A stretch of 59,076 bases of DNA from Burkholderia sp. 4M9327F10. Lineage in GTDB: Bacteria > Pseudomonadota > Gammaproteobacteria > Burkholderiales > Burkholderiaceae. Numbering within the stretch: the stretch's first letter is position 1; each line of letters opens with the position of its first letter. The DNA lies in assembly GCF_005503145.1 (NCBI RefSeq), contig NZ_SCNV01000054.1:1-59076 (forward strand), in the 5' to 3' direction. Of the stretch, positions 44,126-51,542 are shown one piece after another. The translations under genes were made by a program, and so were the position numbers. The notes under the pieces are model-generated. The model did no database searches and was not told the origin of the DNA. It saw only the letters and a program-made list of their open reading frames with translations.

Positions 44126-44896
44126 GTGAAAATTCAAAACGCCAAAAGATGGGCGCCGCGCGGTTCCCGAGCCTGGCTCGCCGCGTTGCTGGCCCTGGCG
44201 GTGGCAAGCGGGGTACGTCTGCTACTCAGTCCCTTCATCGGTCCGGCCATGCCCGGGGCATTTTTCTGCGTCGCCGCCGCGCTGATCGAGTACTTTTTCG
44301 GACTGGGGCCGGCTCTGACGGTCATGCTGGTGGGACTCGTGATTGCGGACTATCTGTTCGTGCCGCCTTACGCCGACTTCACGACCTTCGATCGCGCCGA
44401 CCTGATGCTGCTCATCTCGTACCCGTCGCTGACGATCTTCGTGATCTGCCTGATCGAGCGCCTGCGCCGCGCGCAGTTTCGCGCCGAACTGTTCGCCTCG
44501 GTTGCCAAATCGCGGTATGAAATGCTGCTGCGCGCCGACAATAGCCGCGCACTGCGGCGTCGCACGATCGACGAAACGCATCGTCTGCTGCGCCATCTGC
44601 CGCACTATCACGACACCATCATCCTGATTCAGGCGCTCGACCGCAAAGCAACGCTGCGCACCGACGTCGCCCTCGCGAGCGGCGCCATACACAGCTTGCC
44701 GCACACCTCGGCGCCAGGCAGCCGCTTCTCGGCGGTGCATCCGGCAGATATCGCGCGTCTGCAAAACACGCTGACGCCAGGCAGCCACCGCTTGCGCATC
44801 AAGAGCGGGGACCACAGCTATAAGCCTGTCGACTGCGTCGGCGAGCGGTTTACGACCCATGCCGGGGACTTCCTCGTGCTGCGAATCGAGGATTGA
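44126..44896 (+). CDS. Stand-alone DUF4118 membrane protein
   Basis: The 256-residue product (GTG start) has four membrane helices (about 16-110) of the DUF4118 type known from KdpD and hybrid kinases: FFCVAAALIEYFFGLGPALTVMLVGLVIADYLFVPPYADF. After a short helix (RRAQFRAELFASVAKSRYEML) comes a C-terminal domain of about 120 residues with no His-kinase or receiver motif. It could be a sensor that lost its output. The next gene starts 3 bp after its stop, so they are coupled. Confidence 0.83.
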   Translation: MKIQNAKRWAPRGSRAWLAALLALAVASGVRLLLSPFIGPAMPGAFFCVAAALIEYFFGLGPALTVMLVGLVIADYLFVPPYADFTTFDRADLMLLISYPSLTIFVICLIERLRRAQFRAELFASVAKSRYEMLLRADNSRALRRRTIDETHRLLRHLPHYHDTIILIQALDRKATLRTDVALASGAIHSLPHTSAPGSRFSAVHPADIARLQNTLTPGSHRLRIKSGDHSYKPVDCVGERFTTHAGDFLVLRIED

Positions 44897-44899
44897 GCG

Positions 44900-45778
44900 T
44901 TGGATCGAGCCAAACACATACTTCAGGAAGGTGGCGAGCACGCCGTGCTCATGCTGCACGGCCTGTCGAGCTCGCCGCTCGAAATGCGCTTTCTGGCGCG
45001 TCATTTGAACAACGAAGGATTTACCGCCTTCGCGCCGGTGCTGGACGGCTACAGCGCCGGCTCGAGCGAGCGCGGCATGCAGGCGTGGATCGATGCCGCC
45101 GTGCGCGAATTCGACGCGCTGGCAGAACGCTATGCGCGCGTTTCCGTCTGCGGCCTGTCGGTCGGTGCGGCGTTGGCGCTGGCCGTGGTGAGCAGGCGGC
45201 CGAATGCCCACGCGCTGGTATTGCTGTCCGTCACGCTCTCATATGACGGCTGGGCGATTCCGTGGTACCGGTTTTTGCTGGGGTGGGCCTATTACACGCC
45301 GCTGCGCAGCCGCTGGCGTTACCGTGAGGCATCACCGTTCGGCCTGCGCAACGAGGCGCTACGCGCGAAGATCGCACGCGCCATGCAGCGCAACGGCATT
45401 AGCGAAGTGGGACCGTCGACCATCTCGCTGCCCGCGCTGCGGGAAGCGAGCCGCCTCGCCAAGCGCGTGCGGGCGAGCCTGGCGGAGATCTCGACCGACT
45501 GCCTGATCATTCATGCTATCGACGATGAAACCGCCAACCCGCGCAACGCCCATTACGTGGCAACGCAGATTGCCTCACCGTTTCTGCGCACGATCTATCT
45601 CGACGACTCGTATCACATGATCACCTCGGACAACGAGCGTGAAATCGTCGCCGAGGAGACTGTGGCGTTCCTGCGTGAGAGCGAAGCTGCGCGCGGCATC
45701 GGCAGCGGCGCGGAATCGCAGGTGGTATCGAAAGCGCTGGCTAGACGCTTGAGGCAGTTGGCCGCGCTGGGGAATTGA
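44900..45778 (+). CDS. Alpha/beta-hydrolase (carboxylesterase/serine aminopeptidase-like)
   Basis: The 292-residue product starts at a TTG with GAGG eight bases upstream. It has the hydrolase features: oxyanion segment VLMLHGLSSSPLEM, nucleophile elbow GLSVGAAL (Ser near 88), acidic residue in IIHAIDDETAN and catalytic His in DDSYHM. The family cleaves carboxyl esters or monoacylglycerols. Translationally coupled to the DUF4118 gene, an unusual pairing: the hydrolase may act on a signal the membrane protein senses (inference). Confidence 0.87.
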   Translation: MDRAKHILQEGGEHAVLMLHGLSSSPLEMRFLARHLNNEGFTAFAPVLDGYSAGSSERGMQAWIDAAVREFDALAERYARVSVCGLSVGAALALAVVSRRPNAHALVLLSVTLSYDGWAIPWYRFLLGWAYYTPLRSRWRYREASPFGLRNEALRAKIARAMQRNGISEVGPSTISLPALREASRLAKRVRASLAEISTDCLIIHAIDDETANPRNAHYVATQIASPFLRTIYLDDSYHMITSDNEREIVAEETVAFLRESEAARGIGSGAESQVVSKALARRLRQLAALGN

Positions 45779-45819
45779 GGCAGCGGTTGCGGGTCGGGGA
45801 AACGCGTCATCCCAGCCGC

Positions 45820-46617
45820 TCACCCAGCAACCACCCGCCCATCTCGACCCATCCAGCCGAATGCGTAAACCCGTGTCACCGGGCGGGCTAACGCAGCAGC
45901 TGCGCAGATGATGCCTGGCATCGGCAAATCGAGAACCTGCCAGCGCAGGGGACCGGCCGTATCGACGAAGAAGGGGCTGGCGTCGTGCCGCAACACGGCA
46001 GCATCGGCACTCAGCACGCCCGCTCCCGCTGCCGACAGACTCGCATGGCGCACCCGGCTGCGCGTTTCCAGTGGCGGCAGTGCCAGCGCCGGCTCACCAG
46101 GCGCGTTGTCGGGCAGCGTCGGAACGCTGGTGGCGAGCCCAAGCGGGCTGCTGCTGACCCCCACCACAATCCAGATCCCCGCATAGGCGATGGCAATCTC
46201 GATCGAGCCGCACGCACCATCGCGGACCAAACGAGGCTGCCCGTCCTCGTCGTCCTTGAGCGCCACTTCACCCGGCGCACAGCCGATCACGTCCGCGAGA
46301 ATTTCGCGCATCACCGCACGGCCCACCACAAAGCGTTTGGCTAGCGCAGGATAGGGATGACTCCTGACGCGCGCCTGCTCCGCTTTCGAAAGACACGCAT
46401 AGGCGGCGTCCTTCGGGATGGACTGCCATTCCGGGCGAAAGCGCCATAGCAGCAGCTCGCCGTCTTTGGGCAGCGGGACACCCGCAGCGTGCCGGTAAGC
46501 GAGGCGGCGAGGAATGAACTCGAATTCGGGAGCAAAGCGCACGGCGTGAACCGGCCGGACGCTGCGGGACGGTGCGGCGGTTTCATCCGCGAGGGCAACT
46601 GAAGAATTGAACGGCAT
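45820..46617 (-). CDS. Phosphopantetheinyl-transferase-like protein, catalytic motifs missing
   Basis: The 265-residue product resembles Sfp-type transferases in its first half: a W-x-F-x-P-E-W phrase, SKAEQARVRSHPYPALAKRFVVGRAVMREILADVIG (about 77-112) and the DDEDGQPRL element (122-130). Where a functional enzyme has N-x-S-H-S and G-V-D-x-E, this reads IAIAYAGIW and PLGLATS, and no W-x-x-K-E-A motif follows. The C-terminal 100 residues are Pro/Ala-rich and end VYAFGWMGRDG. It is probably not an active transferase. Starts 11 bp after the upstream unknown gene, so they form an operon preceded by a Fur-like palindrome. Confidence 0.62.
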   Translation of the reverse strand: MPFNSSVALADETAAPSRSVRPVHAVRFAPEFEFIPRRLAYRHAAGVPLPKDGELLLWRFRPEWQSIPKDAAYACLSKAEQARVRSHPYPALAKRFVVGRAVMREILADVIGCAPGEVALKDDEDGQPRLVRDGACGSIEIAIAYAGIWIVVGVSSSPLGLATSVPTLPDNAPGEPALALPPLETRSRVRHASLSAAGAGVLSADAAVLRHDASPFFVDTAGPLRWQVLDLPMPGIICAAAALARPVTRVYAFGWMGRDGRVVAG

Positions 46618-46628
46618 ACGCTGACTCT

Positions 46629-47108
46629 TCAGTGCATGTAGGTGACGCGGCGAGAACGGACCTGGATCACGAGTCCCGCATCGAGCAGCGCAATCGCAAA
46701 CCAGCGCACGATTTTCAACACACCGCTGACGGCCCACTCGGGCAGCCAGTCGTTGAGCAACTCGACTGCAGCGTCGCCGCGCACCCGCTGCAGCAGCGCG
46801 ATGGTCTGCAGCAAGGAGGCTTCGTCCTTGGCGAGATCGCTTGCGCAGCGGCAACGCGTATCGATGCGGCGGTAGGCGCACCGTCGCAGCAGGCGCATCA
46901 GGAGATCGAAATAAAGCATGCCGTCGACGCTCAATCCGGCTTCGGTGAGTACGTCGCGCCAGTTGCCGTTGCGGCCCTGTGCGTCGCAACGTGGGCGCAA
47001 CCATGTGCGGACCGCGTTCAACACAGTCTGTTCCGCTTCGTTCGCGTGCGAAGTGGAGAAATCGTCCAGCAGCGAATGGGCCGCCGCCGATGAGCTATGG
47101 AAATTCAT
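46629..47108 (-). CDS. Unknown cytoplasmic protein, first gene behind the Fur-like site
   Basis: The 159-residue product starts at 47108 with GGAGG upstream. It is helical, without signal or membrane segment: EAEQTVLNAVRTWLRPRCDA, MLYFDLLMRLLRRCAYRRID, DEASLLQTIALLQRVRG, and a C-terminal VLKIVRWFAIALLDAGLVIQ. Six Cys residues are present but not in a familiar cluster. I do not recognise it. Its leader carries a 43-bp palindrome with Fur-like core 187 bp upstream, so iron control is suggested; the downstream gene is PPTase-like. Confidence 0.68.
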   Translation of the reverse strand: MNFHSSSAAAHSLLDDFSTSHANEAEQTVLNAVRTWLRPRCDAQGRNGNWRDVLTEAGLSVDGMLYFDLLMRLLRRCAYRRIDTRCRCASDLAKDEASLLQTIALLQRVRGDAAVELLNDWLPEWAVSGVLKIVRWFAIALLDAGLVIQVRSRRVTYMH

Positions 47109-47282
47109 TGGACCTCCGTTCAGGGAGAGGCCGGCAGCCGGCACCCGTGGGCGATCGCAGCATCCGCGGCATGCGGGTGGGCGATTCGCTGGGCGGGAAT
47201 ACGTTCAGCGGAAGCGAGTAAGGCGGGTGAAAGCATGCGCAGGCAAATCAAAGTGGTGAGGCATGCTGAATCATCGGATAAT

Positions 47283-47325
47283 TTGAGCATAATTGCAAAT
47301 GATTCGCATTTGCAATTATGCTCAA
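47283..47325. promoter_or_regulatory. 43-bp perfect palindrome with Fur-like core
   Basis: Two 19-bp arms (47283-47301 and 47307-47325) are perfectly complementary around ATTCG. The inner 19 bp (47295-47313) read GCAAATGATTCGCATTTGC, agreeing with the classic Fur consensus at 12 of 19 positions and close to proteobacterial Fur boxes with GCAAATGA half-sites. It lies upstream of the leftward unknown/PPTase-like operon and downstream of an acetyltransferase stop. A terminator is the alternative, but there is no T-run and the stem is AT-rich. Confidence 0.65.
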
Positions 47326-47407
47326 TGACTATAAATCGTGTGAAACATGCGAGAAATGGTGGGGGTTTCAGGAGGCGGCGCTGCGATGCGCGTGGAATCG
47401 GCGTGGA

Positions 47408-47953
47408 TCAAATCCCGTAGCGTGCGAGAAACTCATCCTGCGTCATCCGGTAGGACCGGTACGGCGCGTCGGCGTGGATACCCGCGTCGCCCACGAACTT
47501 CAGCCCGAGCTTCTCTGCGACGCGGACGGACCCGATGTTCTGTGGATGAATATCGGCAATGACCTGCTGCAAGCGCATCTGCGTGAAAGCGTATTCGAGG
47601 ATGGGCGTTGCCGCTTCCGTGGCATAGCCGCGCCCCCATGCGGCCCGATTCAGACGCCAGCCGATTTCGATATCCGGGCCCACGCCGTCAGCGGGAATCA
47701 GCAAGATCCAGCCTAGAAAACTTGCGGGGGCATCTTTGGCGAAAATCGACCAATAGCCGAAGCCCGGTCCGAATGACCGTTGAATGCGCTCGGTCAGAAA
47801 CCGCTCGTGCGCCTGCGGGTCGTGCCACGGACCCACAACGTATTGCGTGACCTGCGGATCGCGGTCCATCGCGAGACAGGCATCGAACTCGGCCATTGAG
47901 CGGGGACGCAGCAGCAGACGGGGCGTATCGAACGTGGGTAGATGAGGCTTCAA
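47408..47953 (-). CDS. GNAT-family N-acetyltransferase (RimJ-like)
   Basis: The 181-residue product begins at a TTG (47953) with AGGAGG four bases before it; the earlier in-frame GTG at 48004 has no ribosome site. It has FDTPRLLLRPRS, WSIFAKDAPASFLGWI, IEIGWRLNRAAWGRGYATEA (acetyl-CoA loop R-x-x-G-x-G/A, about 110-120) and NIGSVRVAEKLGLKFVG. Proteins like this acetylate N-termini or small amines. The gap to the next gene on its 5' side is 57 bp, suggesting an operon. Confidence 0.9.
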   Translation of the reverse strand: MKPHLPTFDTPRLLLRPRSMAEFDACLAMDRDPQVTQYVVGPWHDPQAHERFLTERIQRSFGPGFGYWSIFAKDAPASFLGWILLIPADGVGPDIEIGWRLNRAAWGRGYATEAATPILEYAFTQMRLQQVIADIHPQNIGSVRVAEKLGLKFVGDAGIHADAPYRSYRMTQDEFLARYGI

Positions 47954-48010
47954 TGGTCCTCCTCGCCTTGATGCGTGGTCTGGTTGAGCAGCGGTATGCA
48001 GCACCTCGGG

Positions 48011-48589
48011 TTATCTGCCGCCGGGCAAAGCCTTGCCGGGCACGCGGAAGGAATAGTGAAATTCGTCGCTGACCGAGCCTTTGAATTCGTCGGCGTGTTC
48101 GATGAAACGGGTTAGCACGAAGCCCAGTGACTCGACCAACGCAATCGACGCAACGTTGCGCGTGTCGATCGCCGCCACGATCTCGTCGAGCTCGAAGCTT
48201 GCGACGACCTGCCCCATGGCGGCGGCAACCGCCTCCGCCGCAATTCCCTGCCGCTGATAGTGCGGGAAGACCAGGTAAGCGACGAAGGCGTGCCGCTCGG
48301 CCGGCGTGATCGTGAACTGCACGTAGCCGTAGAGCTTCGACTCGCTCGCCGAGGCGATGACCCAATTGAGCCAGACCTCCTGACAGTCAGGCGAGAACTG
48401 GCCTTCCATGAACCGGTATCGCTCCGCCAACGCGCTCACACTGACGGGCGGCATCTCCGGAATGAACGCGTAGCTGCGAGCGTCGCTCAAACCCTCGAAC
48501 ATACGCCCGGCATGTTCGGCCCGAAGCGGATACAGCACGAAGCGGCGAGTGTGAACCACCTCCGGATAAGGTTGCGGCGTCTCGGTCAT
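48011..48589 (-). CDS. GNAT-family N-acetyltransferase
   Basis: The 192-residue product has THTRRFVLYPL-like beginning (VVHTRRFVLYPLR), WVIASASESKLYGYVQFTI, VAYLVFPHYQRQGIAAEAV (acetyl-CoA loop, about 104-122), and NVASIALVESLGFVLTRF. Diverged from the downstream GNAT gene, so not a fresh duplicate. Substrate unknown. First of the two-gene set, divergent from the membrane protein at 48733. Confidence 0.9.
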   Translation of the reverse strand: MTETPQPYPEVVHTRRFVLYPLRAEHAGRMFEGLSDARSYAFIPEMPPVSVSALAERYRFMEGQFSPDCQEVWLNWVIASASESKLYGYVQFTITPAERHAFVAYLVFPHYQRQGIAAEAVAAAMGQVVASFELDEIVAAIDTRNVASIALVESLGFVLTRFIEHADEFKGSVSDEFHYSFRVPGKALPGGR

Positions 48590-48732
48590 AGGTCTTCATG
48601 TTTGATATGAACCCGTATCGTAGACGCATTACCCGGTCCAGGCATGCGCGCGTTCGCATCGCCTCAACATCGCCCTTGCTCTTTTACACTCTGTCGTATA
48701 GAGTTCTCTAAAATCATACATCAGGAGTAAAC

Positions 48733-49284
48733 ATGCCACTGTCCTCTGAGCAGGCATCCCAAGCCCTGCGTGAACTCGAAGCTGTTACGCAGCGCAGCGG
48801 ACAACTCTATCGCTACCAGCGGTTTGCACCCATGCTGGTGCTGTGGGGCGTGATCTGGTTAATCGGCTTCTCGTTGAGCCATTTTTTCCCCATCTATGTT
48901 TTGTGGATCTGGACCGCGCTGGATATCATCGGCGTGTTCGCGTGCATCTATCTAGGCAGCAGAGGCAAACGGGACGCCTCCAATAGCACATCATGGCGCT
49001 GGCTTGCGTCTATCTGCAGCATCATGGTGTTTTATGTTGTTGTGCTAAATATCATGCAGCCGGTTTCCGGTCCTCAGTCCGCGGTCCTGATTTCTCTGAT
49101 TGTCGCGCTCTGCTACGTCCTGGGCGGCGTGTGGATAGGCGCGCGATTGGCGGTCACGGGGATCGCCGTCGCGGTACTCACCCTCGTTGGCTTTTACATG
49201 CTTCCGGCTTATTTTCTCCTGTGGATGGCCGTTGTCGGTGGCGGCGCGCTGATCCTTGCAGGTGTCTGGTTGAGGACTGCCTGA
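48733..49284 (+). CDS. Membrane protein, partner of a winged-helix regulator
   Basis: The 183-residue product has a short cytoplasmic start (SSEQASQALRELEAVTQRSGQLYRYQRF) and five to six membrane helices (from about 33 to 180). The region upstream (48680-48715) contains ACTCT/AGAGT arms overlapping a TATAGA element, fitting an operator over a promoter. The next gene begins at the very next base after its stop, so they are co-translated. Membrane protein plus small HTH protein suggests sensing or self-regulation. Function unknown. Confidence 0.82.
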   Translation: MPLSSEQASQALRELEAVTQRSGQLYRYQRFAPMLVLWGVIWLIGFSLSHFFPIYVLWIWTALDIIGVFACIYLGSRGKRDASNSTSWRWLASICSIMVFYVVVLNIMQPVSGPQSAVLISLIVALCYVLGGVWIGARLAVTGIAVAVLTLVGFYMLPAYFLLWMAVVGGGALILAGVWLRTA

Positions 49285-49581
49285 ATGGATCAACTTGACG
49301 AAACCATCCATCAGCCGGTTCGGCTCAAGATCATGGCCGCGCTCAAGGCGTTGCCGAATCGGGAAGCGATTGAATTTGTGAGGCTGCGCACCGTCGTGGG
49401 CGCAACCGAAGGCAATCTTGGCGCCCATCTCACCACGCTGGAAAAGTGCGGCTACATTGAGATCACCAAGGATTTTGTCGGTAAGAAACCGCGCACCCGG
49501 ATAGCCATGACCACAGTGGGCCGGCGCGCTTTCGAACGCTATGTCGATTATCTGCGCGGCATTCTCGACGGTTCGGCCTGA
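49285..49581 (+). CDS. Small winged-helix transcriptional regulator (HTH_34/MarR-like)
   Basis: The 98-residue product is one winged helix: HQPVRLKIMAALKALPNR, FVRLRTVVGATEGNLGAHLTTLEKCGYIEI, and the wing KPRTRIAMTTVGRRAFERYV. Starts immediately after the membrane protein stop. It probably controls its own operon through the ACTCT/AGAGT repeat upstream (inference). Followed 48 bp on by the end of a convergent gene. Confidence 0.9.
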   Translation: MDQLDETIHQPVRLKIMAALKALPNREAIEFVRLRTVVGATEGNLGAHLTTLEKCGYIEITKDFVGKKPRTRIAMTTVGRRAFERYVDYLRGILDGSA

Positions 49582-49629
49582 CGCGCCTCGCCTGGTGGAC
49601 CTTGCGCGCGAGGTTGAAACGCCGGGGGC

Positions 49630-50058
49630 TCAGAATTCGACCAGGGCGAAATCCTCTTTGCCCACATCGCACAGCGGACAACGCCAATCGGCCGGCACGT
49701 CGGCCCAGCGCGTTCCCGCAGCGATGCCCTCTTCGGGCACGCCGGCCGCCTCGTCGTAGATCCAGCCGCAAATCACGCACACCCATTGCTTGAATTCGAC
49801 GGCGGACGACGCATCACGCGTGCCGCCGGATAAACCCGTGTCGGCGCACGACGGCCCGTTCGAGGATTTCGTCTCATCGAGGCTCACGACGAGCGGTGCC
49901 GCGGTTCCAGCACTGTCCGCGGCCAACCGCGTCTGCAGCGTGTGCAGAAGCGCCTGAGCCTCTTCACGCGTCAAGTCGATCCAGTAGGGATCTCCTGCGC
50001 CGTCGTTGAGCCGTTCAGGAGCAAACTGAATCTCTAAGGCAACACCTTTCTTATACAT
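49630..50058 (-). CDS. Rubredoxin-domain protein with N-terminal extension
   Basis: The 142-residue product has a C-terminal rubredoxin with C94-x-x-C97 (WVCVICGWIYDEAAG) and C127-x-x-C130 (DWRCPLCDVGKEDF). The first 85 residues form a separate region: a short beta/helix part (GVALEIQFAPERL, LTREEAQALLHTLQTRL) and a polar linker. Ordinary rubredoxins are 50-60 residues. The N-terminal part is not one I recognise. Electron carrier to an unknown oxygenase or peroxide enzyme; none is adjacent. Confidence 0.85.
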   Translation of the reverse strand: MYKKGVALEIQFAPERLNDGAGDPYWIDLTREEAQALLHTLQTRLAADSAGTAAPLVVSLDETKSSNGPSCADTGLSGGTRDASSAVEFKQWVCVICGWIYDEAAGVPEEGIAAGTRWADVPADWRCPLCDVGKEDFALVEF

Positions 50059-50169
50059 GGCAAATCGAAACGGGGATGAAGCCGCAACCCATGCGGCGGA
50101 CGACAATTATCCCCTTGTGCGCACGGCCGATTCGCTACGCCACAGAGATGCACTGTTTCCTGCCGGTAT

Positions 50170-50655
50170 CTAAAGAGGCGCCTTCTCTTGGCTGACACGG
50201 GTGCTGTACGACCCCAGCAGCACTTGCCACCATTGCCCATGACGCACGAGGAAAATGCCGTCCGGGAAGTGATGGCGCGCAACATGCTCTTGCGGCACAG
50301 TGTCCCAGCCACGATGCTCGACGCTTACGCGTGTCTCGTCGCCCACTGCTTCGAAGCGCACTTCCACATGTGTCTGCTGCCCCGCTGAGAAACTCGCCTG
50401 GGCCCAGCCGAAGGCAAGCCGCACACCCGGCTCCCACGCTGTGACACGACCGACCTCGAACACGCCCCCATTCGGCTGCGTTTCGATCAAACGGCCATCG
50501 GCCGTGCCTTCAAACGACAACATGCCCGCGCCCTGCCGCGTGAACTGAAACAGCGAATTGGGTTGCCACCACAGCGCGATATCGCGTGTGAAAACTTCAA
50601 ACGCCCGTTGCGGCGTAGCAGCCACACGCACCGAGACCTGCACGCGCGAGCTCAT
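50170..50655 (-). CDS. SRPBCC-domain protein (AHSA1 family)
   Basis: The 161-residue product has the AHSA1 beginning VQVSVRVAATPQRAFEVFTRDIALWW, VTAWEPGVRLAFGWA, THVEVRFEAVGDETRVSVEHRGWD. Such proteins bind hydrophobic ligands and often accompany an ArsR regulator. The ATG at 50655 overlaps the ArsR stop by 4 bp. Last gene of a VOC-ArsR-SRPBCC operon. Confidence 0.9.
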   Translation of the reverse strand: MSSRVQVSVRVAATPQRAFEVFTRDIALWWQPNSLFQFTRQGAGMLSFEGTADGRLIETQPNGGVFEVGRVTAWEPGVRLAFGWAQASFSAGQQTHVEVRFEAVGDETRVSVEHRGWDTVPQEHVARHHFPDGIFLVRHGQWWQVLLGSYSTRVSQEKAPL

Positions 50656-50990
50656 GGCTGCCGCTCCAGGTGCGCCTTGAACGCCAGCAATTGCGACGAC
50701 CACAGTTGCTCGGTCGCTTCGAGCCACGCTTTGAGTTCGTTCATCGGTGCGGCTCTCAGGACATAGAGGCGCACGCGTGCATCGACGCCGTCGTGCGACT
50801 CCTCGATCAGTTCGCTTGAGCGCAACACGCGCAAATGCCGGCTCATGGCTTGCGGACTGAGGCCGGCTGCCTGTGCAAGCTCGCCCGCGCGCATCGGCCG
50901 CTGGCTCAGCAGATCAACCACCTGGCGCCGGCTCGGGTCAGCGAGTGCGGCCAAGGTCCGGTCTAGCGACGCACTGGCAGGTAACGCCAT
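50652..50990 (-). CDS. ArsR-family transcriptional regulator
   Basis: The 112-residue product has an ArsR winged helix: LDRTLAALADPSRRQVVDLLS, MRAGELAQAAGLSPQAMSRHLRVLRSSELI and the wing DARVRLYVL. No metal-binding Cys pair (C-x-C) is present, so it is of the non-metal SmtB/ArsR group often paired with AHSA1 proteins. The VOC gene upstream ends 4 bp before its start. GTTAA repeats at 51483-51506 are a possible operator. Confidence 0.92.
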   Translation of the reverse strand: MALPASASLDRTLAALADPSRRQVVDLLSQRPMRAGELAQAAGLSPQAMSRHLRVLRSSELIEESHDGVDARVRLYVLRAAPMNELKAWLEATEQLWSSQLLAFKAHLERQP

Positions 50991-50994
50991 CGGC

Positions 50995-51456
50995 TCACAC
51001 CCATCCGTCGATCTTCAGACCCGTGGCTTGCTCGGCCTCTTCGCGCGACACCTTGCGCACGGTCTGGCCAAAACTCCAGACATGTCCCTCAGGATCACGT
51101 GCGGCGTAGACGCGATCGCCATAGAACTGGTCTGCCGGTTCACGCGTGATCACCGCGCCGGCTGCGCGCGCCCGGGCGCAATGCGCGTCGATACCGTCAT
51201 CCAGTTGCACGTGTACCGACTGCGTGTTCTTGCCGCCGAGAGACTGCGGGCTTGCCATATCCTCGGTCCATGCGCGGCAAACCATCAGATAGCCATTGCC
51301 GAAACGCATTTCCGAATGAGCGAGCTGGCCGTCGTTGTCCGTAACGACAAACTGGCGCTCGAAGCCGAAGGCTTTCTCAAGCCAATCCAATGCGGCAAAC
51401 GGGTCACGGTAATACACAGCAGCACCCAGTGACGGACGGGAAGGCGCGTCGCTCAT
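50995..51456 (-). CDS. VOC-family protein (glyoxalase-like)
   Basis: The 153-residue product has the PhnB-like VOC fold: LGAAVYYRDPFAALDWLEKAFGFE, NGQLAHSEMRFGNGYLMV-like segment (with Asp/Gly), SVHVQLDDGIDAHCARARAAGA, YGDRVYAARDPEGHVWSFGQ. Residues that could bind a metal (His and Glu) are partly present. The role in this operon is unknown. GGAG precedes the ATG. First gene of the VOC-ArsR-SRPBCC set. Confidence 0.9.
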   Translation of the reverse strand: MSDAPSRPSLGAAVYYRDPFAALDWLEKAFGFERQFVVTDNDGQLAHSEMRFGNGYLMVCRAWTEDMASPQSLGGKNTQSVHVQLDDGIDAHCARARAAGAVITREPADQFYGDRVYAARDPEGHVWSFGQTVRKVSREEAEQATGLKIDGWV

Positions 51457-51482
51457 GGCAGGCTCCTTTGATAAACCATTGA

Positions 51483-51506
51483 GTTAATATTTAACACTAT
51501 AGTTAA
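51483..51506. promoter_or_regulatory. GTTAA repeats, probable ArsR operator
   Basis: GTTAA (51483-51487), TTAAC (51491-51495) and GTTAA (51502-51506) alternate in orientation, in AT-rich DNA 27-50 bp upstream of the VOC start. Symmetry suits binding of a dimeric ArsR protein encoded in the same operon. Confidence 0.5.
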
Positions 51507-51542
51507 GCAAAATGGGATGTCAAGGACAGCGGCGGAACAAGG

